Below are positions 52,086 through 62,596 of a stretch of DNA of 64,000 nt, piece after piece. The position numbers and the translations under genes were made by a program. The notes below the pieces were generated by a model that worked only from the letters and a program-made list of their open reading frames with translations, searched no databases and had not been told where the DNA came from. Source of the stretch: Zunongwangia mangrovi (lineage in GTDB: Bacteria > Bacteroidota > Bacteroidia > Flavobacteriales > Flavobacteriaceae); contig NZ_FOKV01000001.1 in assembly GCF_900112105.1 (NCBI RefSeq), positions 930,001-994,000 of the forward strand, written 5' to 3'. Each line of letters begins with the position of its first letter. The first letter of the stretch is position 1.

Positions 52086-54779
52086 GTGAAGTATATACCA
52101 AAGGATTTTTATTCCTATTTTAAAGAATGCTTTAAGTTGGATAATAAGGAATTTATTCTTCAGAATATTTTATCCAGCAAATATCCTTACAAATGGTTTG
52201 CCAATGATAAAGAAGAATTACTTCATAAGGAATTACCTATAATTCCTTATCCAAACAAAAAATATGGTGAAATAAATAAAGAATTAGAGCTTTATAATCT
52301 AGAAAAGCAACTGTTTTATGGTTGTTATTTTATTCTTGGAAAAGCGAACAACCCTATAGCAAAAGATAATCGTATATGTGCTCCACTTTTTCTGTTTCCT
52401 GCGGAATTGGAAATTAATGAAGGTCTTAGTTTTTTAAGAATAGATCGAAGTAATTACGAGATTAACAGATATGCGTTGCAATTATTAGAGTTGCAAGATG
52501 ATGAGGTTGATAAAGGTGATTTTTTAAAAGAGCTTACTCGTCGGCTTGAAGCAGGTAATTTAATAGGAATTAAAAGTTTCCTAGATCGAAGCACACTAAA
52601 TCTGGATACCGAAGATCTTTTGCTATTTCCTACGGTCTGGAATGCTGCTAAAATTAGAAAATACCTTAGCAAAGAGAACTTTAATGATAATATTTATAAG
52701 ATTGTTCCGGCCGCAGGCACAGCCTTAGTTGAAAAGTCTGAAGCATCATTAAGGATCTTAAACGATTTGGAAAAGATGGCGAAGCACGAGAGGTTTAGTG
52801 AGAATTTGGAAAAATTGCTAAACGATAAAAGAGATCTTTTAGGTAGCTATCAAAGTATTTATAAGAATCGGTTAAATAGTGAGCAATATGTAGCACTTAA
52901 AAATGCGAATAAATTTTCAAATTCTGTAATAATAGGGCCTCCTGGTACAGGAAAGAGTTATACCATAAATTCTATAGTTGTTGATGCACTAATGAATAAT
53001 AATTCTGTTTTAGTTGTATCTAAAACTAAACAAGCTGTAGAGGTGATTAGAGAAATGTTGGAAGATGATTTTAAACTTAAAGATTATCTTATTCATACCT
53101 CAGGTTTTAATTATAAAGTCAGCTTAAAGTCAAAGATCAGGAAATATCTAAGCGGAGTTTCTGGTAGAAAGAGAGGTGTTAATCTTGAAAAGTTTGACTA
53201 TCTAATTCGACAACTTGAAAGATTAGAATCTGAATTTGAAGAATTAATAGAACAGGAGCTTAGATTATCCAATCTTTCATTTAATGATGATCTGAATTTA
53301 TGGCAAAAATGGGAGAAATTTTACTTGAGTAAGATTTCGTATAAGGGAGAGAAATTACTTCCTACATTCGATAAAATGAATACTGTTTTCAATGATCTAG
53401 AGAAAGAGATAAGTGTCTTCTCTAGGCATAAGATCGCTAGTAATATTACAAAAAGCTCGATACATTATAGAAAAGATATTTCTAAATTTTATGACGCTCT
53501 GGATTCTTCAAGTTTTTCAGTCTATAAAAGAATTTTAGAAGATATTGATCAAAGTAGTGTCCTGAAAGTATTTCCCGTTTGGCTGGCAAATCTTTCAGAT
53601 CTAAATTCTATACTTCCATTAGAAGAAAACTTATTTGATCTAGTATTAATCGATGAGGCCACGCAATGCGATATTGCCTCAGCTTTACCTGCAATTTTCA
53701 GAGCAAAACGAGCTGTAATTATAGGTGATCCAAATCAATTAAGGCATTACTCTTTTGTTTCTAGAGCTCAACAAATAGAATTACAGCAACAATACAATCT
53801 TCCTGAAGATGCCTCTTTAGATTATCGAAATAGAAGTATTTTAGATTTATATCTTTCCAAGATTCAGGATCAACATCAAATTACTTTTTTAAGGGAGCAT
53901 TTTAGATCTACTCCCTCTTTAGTAGAATTTAGTAATCAGAAATTTTATAATGGTCAATTAGAGGTTTTAAAATCTACGCCAGATCACATCAATGAAAACC
54001 AGTTAGATTATTTTGAAGTTGATGGAACTCGAAATGAGAGAGGAGTTAATACGCGTGAAGCAGAATTTATAATAGAGAGATTAAAAGCTATTGTTACGAA
54101 ATATAAAGGTTCAGATAAAAAACCATCGCTTGGCATTATATCTCCCTTCAATTCTCAAGTTATCTATATAAAAAACCTCATCAGAGATACTTTTGATATC
54201 AATGAAATAAAAAAATATAAGCTTTTTTGCGACACTCCTTATAACTTCCAGGGATCTGAACGTGAAATTATATTTCTTTCATTTTGTGTTTGTAATGAAT
54301 CTCATCATTCTGCTTTTATTCATTTAAATAAACCCGAAGTTTTTAATGTAGCCATTACCAGAGCTAGATCTTATCAGGCAATAGTGACCTCGGTGGAACT
54401 TTCAAAGCTTAATCAAAATTCCTTGCTTTTCGAATATTTGAATTTTATAAAAAATTTTGATCACGAATCATCCAGAATAGAAGAGCATGATAGTTTTCAG
54501 AGAGAAGTAGTGAGCTTTTTAGAAAAAAAAGACTTCAAAAAAATCGAATGTGGATATCCCGTTGCTGGCTGCATTCTAGATATACTAATAACTAACGGAA
54601 GTAAGAATTATTTTATAGATCTAATTGGTTATCCTGGTAGCTTTGAGAAGGCTTTTAGTCTAGAGCGATATAAAACTTTGGCTAGAATAGGGATTAGATG
54701 TTTTCCCCTTCATTATAGTTTCTGGAAACGAAAGCCACATATTGCACAACGTAGCTTATTAAGCTTTGTGAAGAATTAA
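52086..54779 (+). CDS. SF1 (Upf1/DNA2-like) helicase with C-terminal nuclease-like domain
   Basis: 897 residues from a GTG codon, chosen because no better start is close. Superfamily 1 motifs: Walker A in IIGPPGTGKSYT (about residue 283), Walker B in LVLIDEATQCD, motif III in IIGDPNQLRHY, motif IV-V in REHFRSTPSLVEF and TPYNFQGSEREIIFL, and VI in NVAITRARS. The last about 100 residues look like a Vsr-type PD-(D/E)xK fold (VAGCILDILITN, YFIDLIGYPGSFEKA, ARIGIRCFPLHY), but the usual IExDG reads IDLIG, so cutting may be altered or lost. A long helical insert lies between Walker A and B. Single gene; similar builds occur in defence islands. DNA repair, defence or RNA handling are all open. Confidence 0.8.
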   Translation: MKYIPKDFYSYFKECFKLDNKEFILQNILSSKYPYKWFANDKEELLHKELPIIPYPNKKYGEINKELELYNLEKQLFYGCYFILGKANNPIAKDNRICAPLFLFPAELEINEGLSFLRIDRSNYEINRYALQLLELQDDEVDKGDFLKELTRRLEAGNLIGIKSFLDRSTLNLDTEDLLLFPTVWNAAKIRKYLSKENFNDNIYKIVPAAGTALVEKSEASLRILNDLEKMAKHERFSENLEKLLNDKRDLLGSYQSIYKNRLNSEQYVALKNANKFSNSVIIGPPGTGKSYTINSIVVDALMNNNSVLVVSKTKQAVEVIREMLEDDFKLKDYLIHTSGFNYKVSLKSKIRKYLSGVSGRKRGVNLEKFDYLIRQLERLESEFEELIEQELRLSNLSFNDDLNLWQKWEKFYLSKISYKGEKLLPTFDKMNTVFNDLEKEISVFSRHKIASNITKSSIHYRKDISKFYDALDSSSFSVYKRILEDIDQSSVLKVFPVWLANLSDLNSILPLEENLFDLVLIDEATQCDIASALPAIFRAKRAVIIGDPNQLRHYSFVSRAQQIELQQQYNLPEDASLDYRNRSILDLYLSKIQDQHQITFLREHFRSTPSLVEFSNQKFYNGQLEVLKSTPDHINENQLDYFEVDGTRNERGVNTREAEFIIERLKAIVTKYKGSDKKPSLGIISPFNSQVIYIKNLIRDTFDINEIKKYKLFCDTPYNFQGSEREIIFLSFCVCNESHHSAFIHLNKPEVFNVAITRARSYQAIVTSVELSKLNQNSLLFEYLNFIKNFDHESSRIEEHDSFQREVVSFLEKKDFKKIECGYPVAGCILDILITNGSKNYFIDLIGYPGSFEKAFSLERYKTLARIGIRCFPLHYSFWKRKPHIAQRSLLSFVKN

Positions 54780-54948
54780 TTGCTCCCGCAACCTTAAACT
54801 TTGTGGAGGTAATCAACATAATGTGTGGTGAACACAGGTGTGGAATACCACATAATTTCACAATAATTGTTAAAGAATTAACTGCGAAAACGTTTGAAGT
54901 TAAGAGGTATGTAAATTGCTCTATCTGATGCAGAAATATTCTGTACTT

Positions 54949-56103
54949 ATGGATAAGAAATATAAATTTTCAGTGTTGAACAGGTTTGCAATGTTGTTCA
55001 TCTCATGTATGCTTTTAAGCCTTTCGTCTTGTAAAGAAGAAGAAAAAGTGGACGAAGGTCTTCCTTTACCGGTTGTTTCACTTAAGGAACAAAATGCCTC
55101 AAAAGGTTTCGAATATATTGGTTCTATAGAAGGAGTCGAAACTATCGAAATTCGTCCTCAGGTTGACGGAATCCTAGAAGAGATTTATGTAGATGAAGGT
55201 GATTTTGTTGAAAAAGGACAGCCATTATTTAAAGTGAATAGTCAGCCTTATATGGAGGATTATAAAAATGCAATGGCAAATGTGAAATTAGAGAAAGCCA
55301 AAGTAGAAAAAGCAAAAAGTGATCTAGAGCGTTTGCAACCTTTAATCGATAATGAAGTAATTTCTGAAGTTAGAAAGAAATCTGTAGAAGCCGATTATCA
55401 GGTGGCTTTATCTTCTTTAGAAAGAGCGCAGGCTCAGGCTGCCAACATGAGAATAAATCTTAATTTCACAACTATAAAAGCGCCAGTAAGCGGATTTATG
55501 GGACGGATTCCTAAATCTCCAGGAAACGTTGTAAAGCAAACAGATGAAAAGCCACTTACCGTATTATCCAAAGTAGATGATATTTACGTTTATTTTTCAA
55601 TGAGTGAATCAGATTATTTGTATTACGAGAGAGCCAAGAACGATACGCTTTCTAATAAAATGAATAATAAGGTGAAACTTGTATTAGCTGATGGTTCAGT
55701 TTATGAACATTCAGGTCGAATCGATGCTAATTCAGGACAAATCGATCGTACTACGGGTTCTATTACATTAAGAGCTAGATTCCAAAATCCAGATACTTTA
55801 TTAAGATCGGGGAATACGGGTAAAATTTTAATGGAAGAGATTTATCCTAAAGCGATATTAGTTCCTCAAAGTGCTACCACTTTTATTCAGGATAAGAAAT
55901 TCGTTTTTACGCTGGATGAAAATAATATAGCGCAACGAAAAGAGATTATTACTGAAGGAAGATCTGGCGATAATTACATCGTAAGCTCTAAAAGTTTATC
56001 TCCTAATGATCGCATAGTGCTTTCTGGTCTCGATAAACTGGCTAACGGAATTAAAGTAAAACCTATCGAAAGAGGGCGTTTGCTATCCCAGATTCAGGAA
56101 TAG
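54949..56103 (+). CDS. RND efflux periplasmic adaptor (AcrA/MexA-type lipoprotein)
   Basis: 384 residues from the ATG at 54949, which opens a lipoprotein leader (MLFISCMLLSLSSCKEE). The frame is open upstream to a TTG at 54916, but that would precede the leader. The order is typical: lipoyl half (SIEGVETIEIRPQVDGILEEIYVDEGDFVEKGQPLF), coiled-coil hairpin (about 95-165), second lipoyl half (IKAPVSGFMGRIPKSPGNVV), beta-barrel and membrane-proximal domain. It links the inner-membrane pump encoded 36 bases downstream to the TolC-type channel. Exports drugs, detergents or metabolites; the substrate is not readable. Confidence 0.93.
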   Translation: MDKKYKFSVLNRFAMLFISCMLLSLSSCKEEEKVDEGLPLPVVSLKEQNASKGFEYIGSIEGVETIEIRPQVDGILEEIYVDEGDFVEKGQPLFKVNSQPYMEDYKNAMANVKLEKAKVEKAKSDLERLQPLIDNEVISEVRKKSVEADYQVALSSLERAQAQAANMRINLNFTTIKAPVSGFMGRIPKSPGNVVKQTDEKPLTVLSKVDDIYVYFSMSESDYLYYERAKNDTLSNKMNNKVKLVLADGSVYEHSGRIDANSGQIDRTTGSITLRARFQNPDTLLRSGNTGKILMEEIYPKAILVPQSATTFIQDKKFVFTLDENNIAQRKEIITEGRSGDNYIVSSKSLSPNDRIVLSGLDKLANGIKVKPIERGRLLSQIQE

Positions 56104-56139
56104 ACCAGGCTTCAGAAATCCACAACCAAAAAAAATTAC

Positions 56140-59100
56140 ATGTTTAAGAAAATAGTAAAAAGGCCAGTCCTTACACTGGTCATTACCATCATATTGCTTA
56201 TTGCCGGAGCCGCAAGTATCACATCTTTACCAGTAGAACGTTTTCCAGAAATTGCTCCGCCTAGTGTTAGTGTACAGGTGTATTACCCGGGAGGGAATGC
56301 AGAGACTGTTGCAAAATCTGTTTTATTACCTATCGAGGAGGCGATTAATGGAACAGAAAATATGTCTTATGCCAACTCTACGGCAACCAATTCCGGTAGA
56401 GGGCGTGTAACTGTTTATTTTAAGCCAGGTACAGATCCAGATCTGGCTGCTGTAGATATTCAAAACCGAATTTCTACGATTACCTCCATGATTCCGCCAG
56501 AAGTTTCAGAAGCTGGGATATCTGTTACTAAAAGGATGAAAGGTAGTATCATGACTATTAATATTTATAGTGATGATCCTACTTATGATGAGACGTTCTT
56601 AAATGCGTTTACGAGAATTAATATCCGTAGAGAACTAAAACGTGTCGACGGTCTTGCTGAAGCTTCAATTCTAAGACAACGTGATTATGCCATGCGAATT
56701 TGGTTAAATCCGCAAAAAATGGCTTCCTATAAACTCACACCACGAGACGTTTATAATCAAATTAAGGATCAAAACTTCGAAGCTGCTCCTGGGAAATTTG
56801 GTGAAAATTCAGAAGAACTTTTTGAGATCATTATGAAGCATGATGGTCGTTTTAATCAGCCAGAAGATTATGAAAATCTCGTGATTAAAACTAAAGATGA
56901 AACGGCATTACATTTAAGAGATATCGCAAGAGTGGAGTTTGGTGCTTCTAACTATACCAGTGAAAACCGTTTGAACGGAAAACCATCTGTAACCATAGAT
57001 ATCGTACAGCAAAATGGGGCGAATGCGATGGAAATCGATGGCCGAATTCGAGAAATCTTAGAAGCACAATCAAAACTGTTTCCAGAAGATGTTCATTACG
57101 AGATCACTTATAGTGTAAGAAACCAGATCGAAGAATCGATGAGCCAGGTAGAGCATACGCTTGTGGAAGCTTTTATTCTGGTGTTCTTAGTCGTGTTTAT
57201 CTTTTTGCAGGATTTTAGAGCTACACTTATTACGGCTATTTCTATCCCGGCATCACTTTTAGGTACCTTCTTCTTTTTAAATATCATTGGTGCTTCAATG
57301 AACGTATTAAGTATGTTCTCACTGGTACTTGCTATTGGTATTGTGGTAGATGACGCGATCGTGGTTATGGAAGCCATACACGAAAAAATGACGCATCACA
57401 AAATGCCGGTTAAAGAAGCGGTAAGTTCTGCAATGGACGAGATTACCGGAGCTATCATCTCGATAACGGTTGTAATTGCAGCGGTGTTTTTACCGGTAGG
57501 TTTTTTAAGTGGTCCGGTAGGAGTTTTTTATCAGGAATTTGCGTACACGATTATTTTTGCGGTATTAATTTCAGCAATTAACGCGCTTACATTAACGCCG
57601 GTACTTAGTAAAGTTTTCTTCGGAAAAAAGGAAACAAAAAAAGATAAGCGAGGAATCACCAAAGCTGTTTCTAATTACAGGCAGTTTAGAAGGGCTAAAG
57701 TGTTACGTAGAAAAGGATTTAGGAAATTCGATAATTTCTTCGATCGTTTTACTCAAAAATATTTAAATGCGGTTCGTTGGATCCTGAACAGAAAATGGGT
57801 TGGTCTGGGTGCTTTAGCAGTAATTATTGGGCTCACCGTATTTTTATCGAAGTTTACACCAAGTGGTTTTATTCCTACCGAGGATGATAACTTTTTGATC
57901 TTATCTATGAAAATGCCCGAAGGTTCTTCACTTCACCGTACCAATGTGGCGCTAAGAAAAGCCGATTCTATCTTACAGTTACAACCAGCGGTAAAAGGAG
58001 TAAACACTGTTTCAGGGTTTAATGTGGTAGATAATGCTAATAGTCCTTCTTCTGGTTTAGCCTATGTGCAATTAAAAGCAGCCGAAGATCGTGGTGAAAT
58101 TCAGGATATTCAGCCCGTGATCAAAGACTTATTGTCCAAATTAGATGAAATTCCTGAAACCGATTTTAATATGTATCCAAGGCCAACCATACAGGGGTTT
58201 GGTAACTTCGATGGGGTGCAATTTATGCTTCAGGATAGAGCAGATGGCGATTTGGGTGAATTTGGTCAAATCGTAAACGAATTCATAAATACCCTGAACA
58301 ATCAAAAAGAAGTAGAAAATGCTTTTACTTCGTTCAATCCTAATTTTCCGCAGTATCGTTTGGATATCGATTACGAGAAAGCGAAAAATATGGGAGTGAG
58401 CGTAAAAGATATGATGTTTACCATTCAATCTTATTTTGGTAGAGTTCAGCCCGGTGATTTTAATAGATTCAGCAGGCAATATGGTGTATACATGCAATCT
58501 GATATTCAGTTTAGGGAATCGCCAGAATCCTTTAATAGTATTTTTGTTAAGAACGACAAAGGAGATATGGTGCCGGTGAATACGATCGTAAAACTTAGGC
58601 AAACTTATGGTCCAGAGGTAGTAAACCGCTACAACCTTTACAACGCAGCGAAAATTAACGTAACACCAGCGCAAGGTTATAGTACCGGTGATGTAATGAA
58701 TATGATCGAAGCTCTTACTGCTGAAAAACTTCCAGGAACCTTAAGTTACGAGTGGACCAGTATGAGTTTAGAAGAAAAGAACTCGGGTGGAGATACGATC
58801 ATCGTATTTATAATTATTATTCTACTGGTATATTTTATCCTGGCTTCGCAATATGAAAGTTTCCTATTGCCCCTAGCGGTGATGCTTTCCTTACCGGTAG
58901 GTATATTTGGTGTATTTACAGCCATTAATATTGCAGGTATAGACAATAATATTTATGTGCAGATAGGTATTATTATGCTTATAGGTTTACTGGCTAAGAA
59001 TTCTATTTTGATCGTAGAATTTGTAGCGCAAAAAAGGCGAGCTGGTTTTACCGCTTTCGATGCTGTGATCGAGGCGAGCGCATTAAGAATAAGACCAATT

Positions 59101-59307
59101 ATCATGACCTCTCTGGCATTTACAGTTGGTTTAGTTCCTTTAATGTTCGCTGAAGGATCTTCAGCGCAGGGTAATCATTCTGTAAGTATTGGTACTGCCG
59201 GAGGAATGATTAGCGGAATCGTGCTTGGTATTTTTATAATTCCTGTTCTGGCGTATGTATTTCAGGTGCTTCATGATAAAATGAATCTGGATCGTTATGC
59301 CGAGTAA
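56140..59307 (+). CDS. RND multidrug efflux pump (HAE1/AcrB-type)
   Basis: 1055 residues with 12 membrane helices and two large periplasmic loops. It opens MFKKIVKRPVLTLVITIILLIAG; LPVERFPEIAPPSVSVQVYYPGG and the proton-relay Asp pair in AIGIVVDDAIVVMEAI (TM4) are visible, with the matching Lys in TM10 at IMLIGLLAKNSILIVEF. Full length for the family. Middle gene of the adaptor-pump-channel operon; the stop overlaps the possible ATG of the next gene. Confidence 0.95.
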   Translation: MFKKIVKRPVLTLVITIILLIAGAASITSLPVERFPEIAPPSVSVQVYYPGGNAETVAKSVLLPIEEAINGTENMSYANSTATNSGRGRVTVYFKPGTDPDLAAVDIQNRISTITSMIPPEVSEAGISVTKRMKGSIMTINIYSDDPTYDETFLNAFTRINIRRELKRVDGLAEASILRQRDYAMRIWLNPQKMASYKLTPRDVYNQIKDQNFEAAPGKFGENSEELFEIIMKHDGRFNQPEDYENLVIKTKDETALHLRDIARVEFGASNYTSENRLNGKPSVTIDIVQQNGANAMEIDGRIREILEAQSKLFPEDVHYEITYSVRNQIEESMSQVEHTLVEAFILVFLVVFIFLQDFRATLITAISIPASLLGTFFFLNIIGASMNVLSMFSLVLAIGIVVDDAIVVMEAIHEKMTHHKMPVKEAVSSAMDEITGAIISITVVIAAVFLPVGFLSGPVGVFYQEFAYTIIFAVLISAINALTLTPVLSKVFFGKKETKKDKRGITKAVSNYRQFRRAKVLRRKGFRKFDNFFDRFTQKYLNAVRWILNRKWVGLGALAVIIGLTVFLSKFTPSGFIPTEDDNFLILSMKMPEGSSLHRTNVALRKADSILQLQPAVKGVNTVSGFNVVDNANSPSSGLAYVQLKAAEDRGEIQDIQPVIKDLLSKLDEIPETDFNMYPRPTIQGFGNFDGVQFMLQDRADGDLGEFGQIVNEFINTLNNQKEVENAFTSFNPNFPQYRLDIDYEKAKNMGVSVKDMMFTIQSYFGRVQPGDFNRFSRQYGVYMQSDIQFRESPESFNSIFVKNDKGDMVPVNTIVKLRQTYGPEVVNRYNLYNAAKINVTPAQGYSTGDVMNMIEALTAEKLPGTLSYEWTSMSLEEKNSGGDTIIVFIIIILLVYFILASQYESFLLPLAVMLSLPVGIFGVFTAINIAGIDNNIYVQIGIIMLIGLLAKNSILIVEFVAQKRRAGFTAFDAVIEASALRIRPIIMTSLAFTVGLVPLMFAEGSSAQGNHSVSIGTAGGMISGIVLGIFIIPVLAYVFQVLHDKMNLDRYAE

Positions 59308-59332
59308 ACCAAAATCAACTAAAAAATTGAAG

Positions 59333-60880
59333 ATGAGAACGAGTTTTCTTTCAAGCATAAAATCAAATAATAGAACAAAATTTTCAGCGAGATATCTGAA
59401 ATCTGCTTTAGGGATTTTTGCAATGATCTGCGTGGTAAGTTGTAAAGTAGGAGAAGAATACGCACGTCCAGATTTTGGAGATGATGTTTCTTCTGAATTC
59501 TATACAGGTGAAGAAGAGGATGAAACGTTATCTGTAGATTCACTTAACTCTAACGAAGTGAATAACGATACGATTCCAATGTCTGAAATTCCGTGGAAGG
59601 ATTATATAACAGATAAGACTTTGCAGAAGCTTATTGATACGGCTTTGGTAAATAATATTGATTTGCAAAAAGCCATGAAAAACATGGAAATTGGGATTGA
59701 AGAACTTGCGCAATCTAAAGCTAATTTTCTTCCTTCTGTTAATGCGAGGCCGGCCGATTATCGTAGAGAATATTATTCTGAAAATTATAATAATTACGGT
59801 TCTAACAGGGCAAGAAGAAATCATGGCGAAAACCCTCCAACAAGCTTTTACACAGAGCGTCTAGAATATTCTGCTGCTTTACAGGCAAACTGGGAGCTTG
59901 ATGTTTGGGGAAAGTTACGTTGGCAAAAGGAAGCCGCCAGGGCTCAGTTTATGAAAAGTAAAGAGTTCAAAAAAGCGGTGCAAACTTCGCTAATTTCAGA
60001 AGTAGCAGCAACGTATTTTAATCTGGTGATGCTAAAATCACAGATAGAAGTTGCAGAGAAGAACTTTGCCTTAAGCGATAGTACTTTAAATATTGTACAA
60101 TTGCAGTACGATGCGGGAGAATCTACATCTTTAGCGATTCAGCAAACAAAATCTCAGAAATTAAAGGCAAAAACTTTAATTCCGCAGTTAGAGCGTCAAT
60201 ATGTGATTATGGAAAATAAGCTTAATCGCTTGCTTGGAAGATCACCAAGATCCATAGAAATTGATACTGATTTTGAAGAAATTGAATTTCAGAAAAGATA
60301 TACTTCTGGTGTACCTTTAGAATTGATAAAAAATCGCCCGGATGTCGCCATGGCCGAATATGAACTTATCACAGCTAATGCAGATGCCGGTGTTGCAAAT
60401 GCGCTGCGATATCCTTCCTTAAGTATTGGAGCTTCGGCAGGTTTAAATTCGTTTCGGTTAGAAGAATTTTTAGACCCTGTAAGTTCTGGTTTTGCGTTAT
60501 TAAACGGAGCTATTTTTCAGCCAATATTTAATAATAGAAAGCTAAAAACAAATTACAATATCGCTTTATCGCAAAAAGAAATCGCTCAGCTAGATTTTAA
60601 AGATGATCTTATCACAGCGATTGCAGATGTTTCTAATTCTTTGGCGAAAATGGAGAAATTAAAAGAGGAATATGCAATTGCACAAGAGCGTATCGAGGTT
60701 ACCCAAAAAGGTTTAAAAGATGCCGGGATGCTTTTTAGGGGTGGTTACGCCAACTACCTGGAAGTAATTAGTGCACAAAGCGACGCGCTAGAAAGTGAGC
60801 TAAATTTAATAAATATCAAAAACCAGTTACTCATTGCTAATGTTGAATTATATCGTAGTCTTGGCGGAGGCTGGCAGTAA
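59333..60880 (+). CDS. TolC/NodT-type outer-membrane efflux channel lipoprotein
   Basis: 515 residues from the ATG at 59333; an in-frame ATG at 59297 overlaps the pump gene and would add 12 basic residues. The lipobox is FAMICVVSCKV. The OEP repeats are plain: IPWKDYITDKTLQKLIDTALVNNIDLQKAMKNMEIG, SYRAALQANWELDVWGKLRWQ-type strand, and in repeat two VPLELIKNRPDVAMAEYELITANADAGVANALRYPSL. The end shows the helix with GLKDAGMLFRGGYANYLEVI. Completes the tripartite pump; a strong terminator follows. Confidence 0.93.
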   Translation: MRTSFLSSIKSNNRTKFSARYLKSALGIFAMICVVSCKVGEEYARPDFGDDVSSEFYTGEEEDETLSVDSLNSNEVNNDTIPMSEIPWKDYITDKTLQKLIDTALVNNIDLQKAMKNMEIGIEELAQSKANFLPSVNARPADYRREYYSENYNNYGSNRARRNHGENPPTSFYTERLEYSAALQANWELDVWGKLRWQKEAARAQFMKSKEFKKAVQTSLISEVAATYFNLVMLKSQIEVAEKNFALSDSTLNIVQLQYDAGESTSLAIQQTKSQKLKAKTLIPQLERQYVIMENKLNRLLGRSPRSIEIDTDFEEIEFQKRYTSGVPLELIKNRPDVAMAEYELITANADAGVANALRYPSLSIGASAGLNSFRLEEFLDPVSSGFALLNGAIFQPIFNNRKLKTNYNIALSQKEIAQLDFKDDLITAIADVSNSLAKMEKLKEEYAIAQERIEVTQKGLKDAGMLFRGGYANYLEVISAQSDALESELNLINIKNQLLIANVELYRSLGGGWQ

Positions 60881-60890
60881 ATAGGAATTA

Positions 60891-60921
60891 AAAAATCCGT
60901 TAGATGTTCTAACGGATTTTT
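60891..60921. terminator. Terminator of the RND efflux operon
   Basis: AAAAATCCGTTAGA and TCTAACGGATTTTT are perfect 14-base arms around TGT, with T-run. Symmetrical, so it also serves the convergent dihydroxyacetone kinase gene. Confidence 0.9.
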
Positions 60922-60967
60922 TAATTGGCATCTATAAAGGATATAATCTAGGTAGTTTACGGATTTT

Positions 60968-62596
60968 TTATACAATATCAACAAGTTTTTCGAATACTCT
61001 AGCGACCATTTCGGCGCCGGGATCTGGAATTCCTTCAAGGCTAGATTCAGATAAATAAGAACTGCGTCCTGCACTGGTATTGGTGATATTAGCGGTTTCA
61101 TCGGCTCCTTTTCTGGCAGCTTCAGCAGCTTCTTTCGTAGACTTTTTATCGCTTAAAGCTTCAAAAGCAGGTTGCATAGCATCGATCATGGTACGATCGC
61201 CCTTTTCAGCGCCACCGTAAGATTTCATTTTTTCTAATCCGTTTAGCAAAGCTTTTCCAATATTGTCATCATTTTTAAGGTTGCTTCCGGCTTTAGTAAA
61301 GAGCATCGACAACAATACTCCGCTAGAACCTCCGCTTTCTCGTGCTAACACACGCCCAACGGTAGTAAATAATTCAGGTAACGAAGCATATGGTAATTCT
61401 GAAGAAATCTTTTTAAACTTTTTACCTGCAGCAGCAAAAGTAGATCCTGCATCGCCGTCACCAACTTTCTCGTCCAGATCGTTCATTTCTTTTTCCATTT
61501 CGATAAGGTAATTTGCAATGCTTTCTACAACTTTTTGATGCTTTTTGTTTTCTGAAGGCTCAAATTGCATGGTTTTAGGTAAATCCGGACTTTTAATACT
61601 ACTGGGTTTCGCATAGGCTCTAATTCGCCATTCTGGAGTTTCGGTTTTTTCTAAAAGTGCGTTTTTGATTTCTTCATCTAACTTTAAAAGGGTGATCGAA
61701 AAACCATTCATATTTAAAGAAGTGGTCATTGCGGTTGGTCCAACCAGGTATTTCACTTTTTCAGAAATATCGGTTTTATCGAAACTATGCACCAGTAAAT
61801 TCATTTCAAGCGGAGTCACACTGCCCAAATTGTTAAATAGCAGCACATATTTTTCACTGTCCTCCGGAAGATATTCCTTCAATTTATCTACCGCTTTTTG
61901 AACTAAAGTATCGGCTTGGTCCATCTTTATCACATCCACACCAGGTTCGCCGTGAATACCCAAACCTAATTCGGCTTCGGTTTTATCTAATCTCGACTCT
62001 TCAGGATTATTGAATTTTTGTCCTTCAGTAAGTGATAGTCCGATCGAGATAGCACTTTCAGCTACTTTTTTTGCCGCTTTAGTCACTTCATCTAAAGATT
62101 TTCCTTCTTCCGCTAATTGTCCGGCAACTTTATGAACTAGTAAAGTTCCGGCAAGACCACGCTGCTGAGTATCTTCGCCTAAGGCAATATCGTCACCAAC
62201 AATCACGGTTTCAACTTTATGACCAAGCGCCCTTGCCTGCTCGGCTGCTAGCCCGAAATTCAATCGGTCTCCTGTATAATTTTTTATAACCAGTAAACAG
62301 CCTTTTTCGCTGTCTACCGCGAGAATGGCTGCTAAAACAGCATCTACAGATGGTGAAGCAAAAATATCGCCACAAACGGCAGCGGTAAGCATGCCCTTGG
62401 CAACAAAACCAGCGTGCATAGGCTCGTGACCAGATCCTCCTCCAGAGATGATGGCAACTTTAGATCTATCGATCTCTTTTCGGGTAACTACCCTAACTTC
62501 AGGAAAACTGTCTAGTTTGGTAAGATTAGGATCTGTAAGCAATCCTTCTATAGATTCGTTTACAACGTTATCGGGTTTATTAATGAAAAATTTCAT
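60968..62596 (-). CDS. Dihydroxyacetone kinase (fused DhaK-DhaL, ATP-type)
   Basis: 542 residues. The DhaK half shows ISGGGSGHEPMHAGFVAKGML (about 50-70, substrate site), VIKNYTGDRLNFGLA and the substrate-linking His in LGLGIHGEPGV (about 218). The DhaL half (from about 345) shows DEKVGDGDAGSTFAAAGKKF (Mg-ATP site), GRVLARESGGSSGVL and GDRTMIDAM. Fusion of the two halves marks the ATP-dependent, PTS-independent enzyme that forms dihydroxyacetone phosphate in the cytosol. Glyceraldehyde or FAD-AMP lyase side roles are possible. Single gene. Confidence 0.94.
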   Translation of the reverse strand: MKFFINKPDNVVNESIEGLLTDPNLTKLDSFPEVRVVTRKEIDRSKVAIISGGGSGHEPMHAGFVAKGMLTAAVCGDIFASPSVDAVLAAILAVDSEKGCLLVIKNYTGDRLNFGLAAEQARALGHKVETVIVGDDIALGEDTQQRGLAGTLLVHKVAGQLAEEGKSLDEVTKAAKKVAESAISIGLSLTEGQKFNNPEESRLDKTEAELGLGIHGEPGVDVIKMDQADTLVQKAVDKLKEYLPEDSEKYVLLFNNLGSVTPLEMNLLVHSFDKTDISEKVKYLVGPTAMTTSLNMNGFSITLLKLDEEIKNALLEKTETPEWRIRAYAKPSSIKSPDLPKTMQFEPSENKKHQKVVESIANYLIEMEKEMNDLDEKVGDGDAGSTFAAAGKKFKKISSELPYASLPELFTTVGRVLARESGGSSGVLLSMLFTKAGSNLKNDDNIGKALLNGLEKMKSYGGAEKGDRTMIDAMQPAFEALSDKKSTKEAAEAARKGADETANITNTSAGRSSYLSESSLEGIPDPGAEMVARVFEKLVDIV

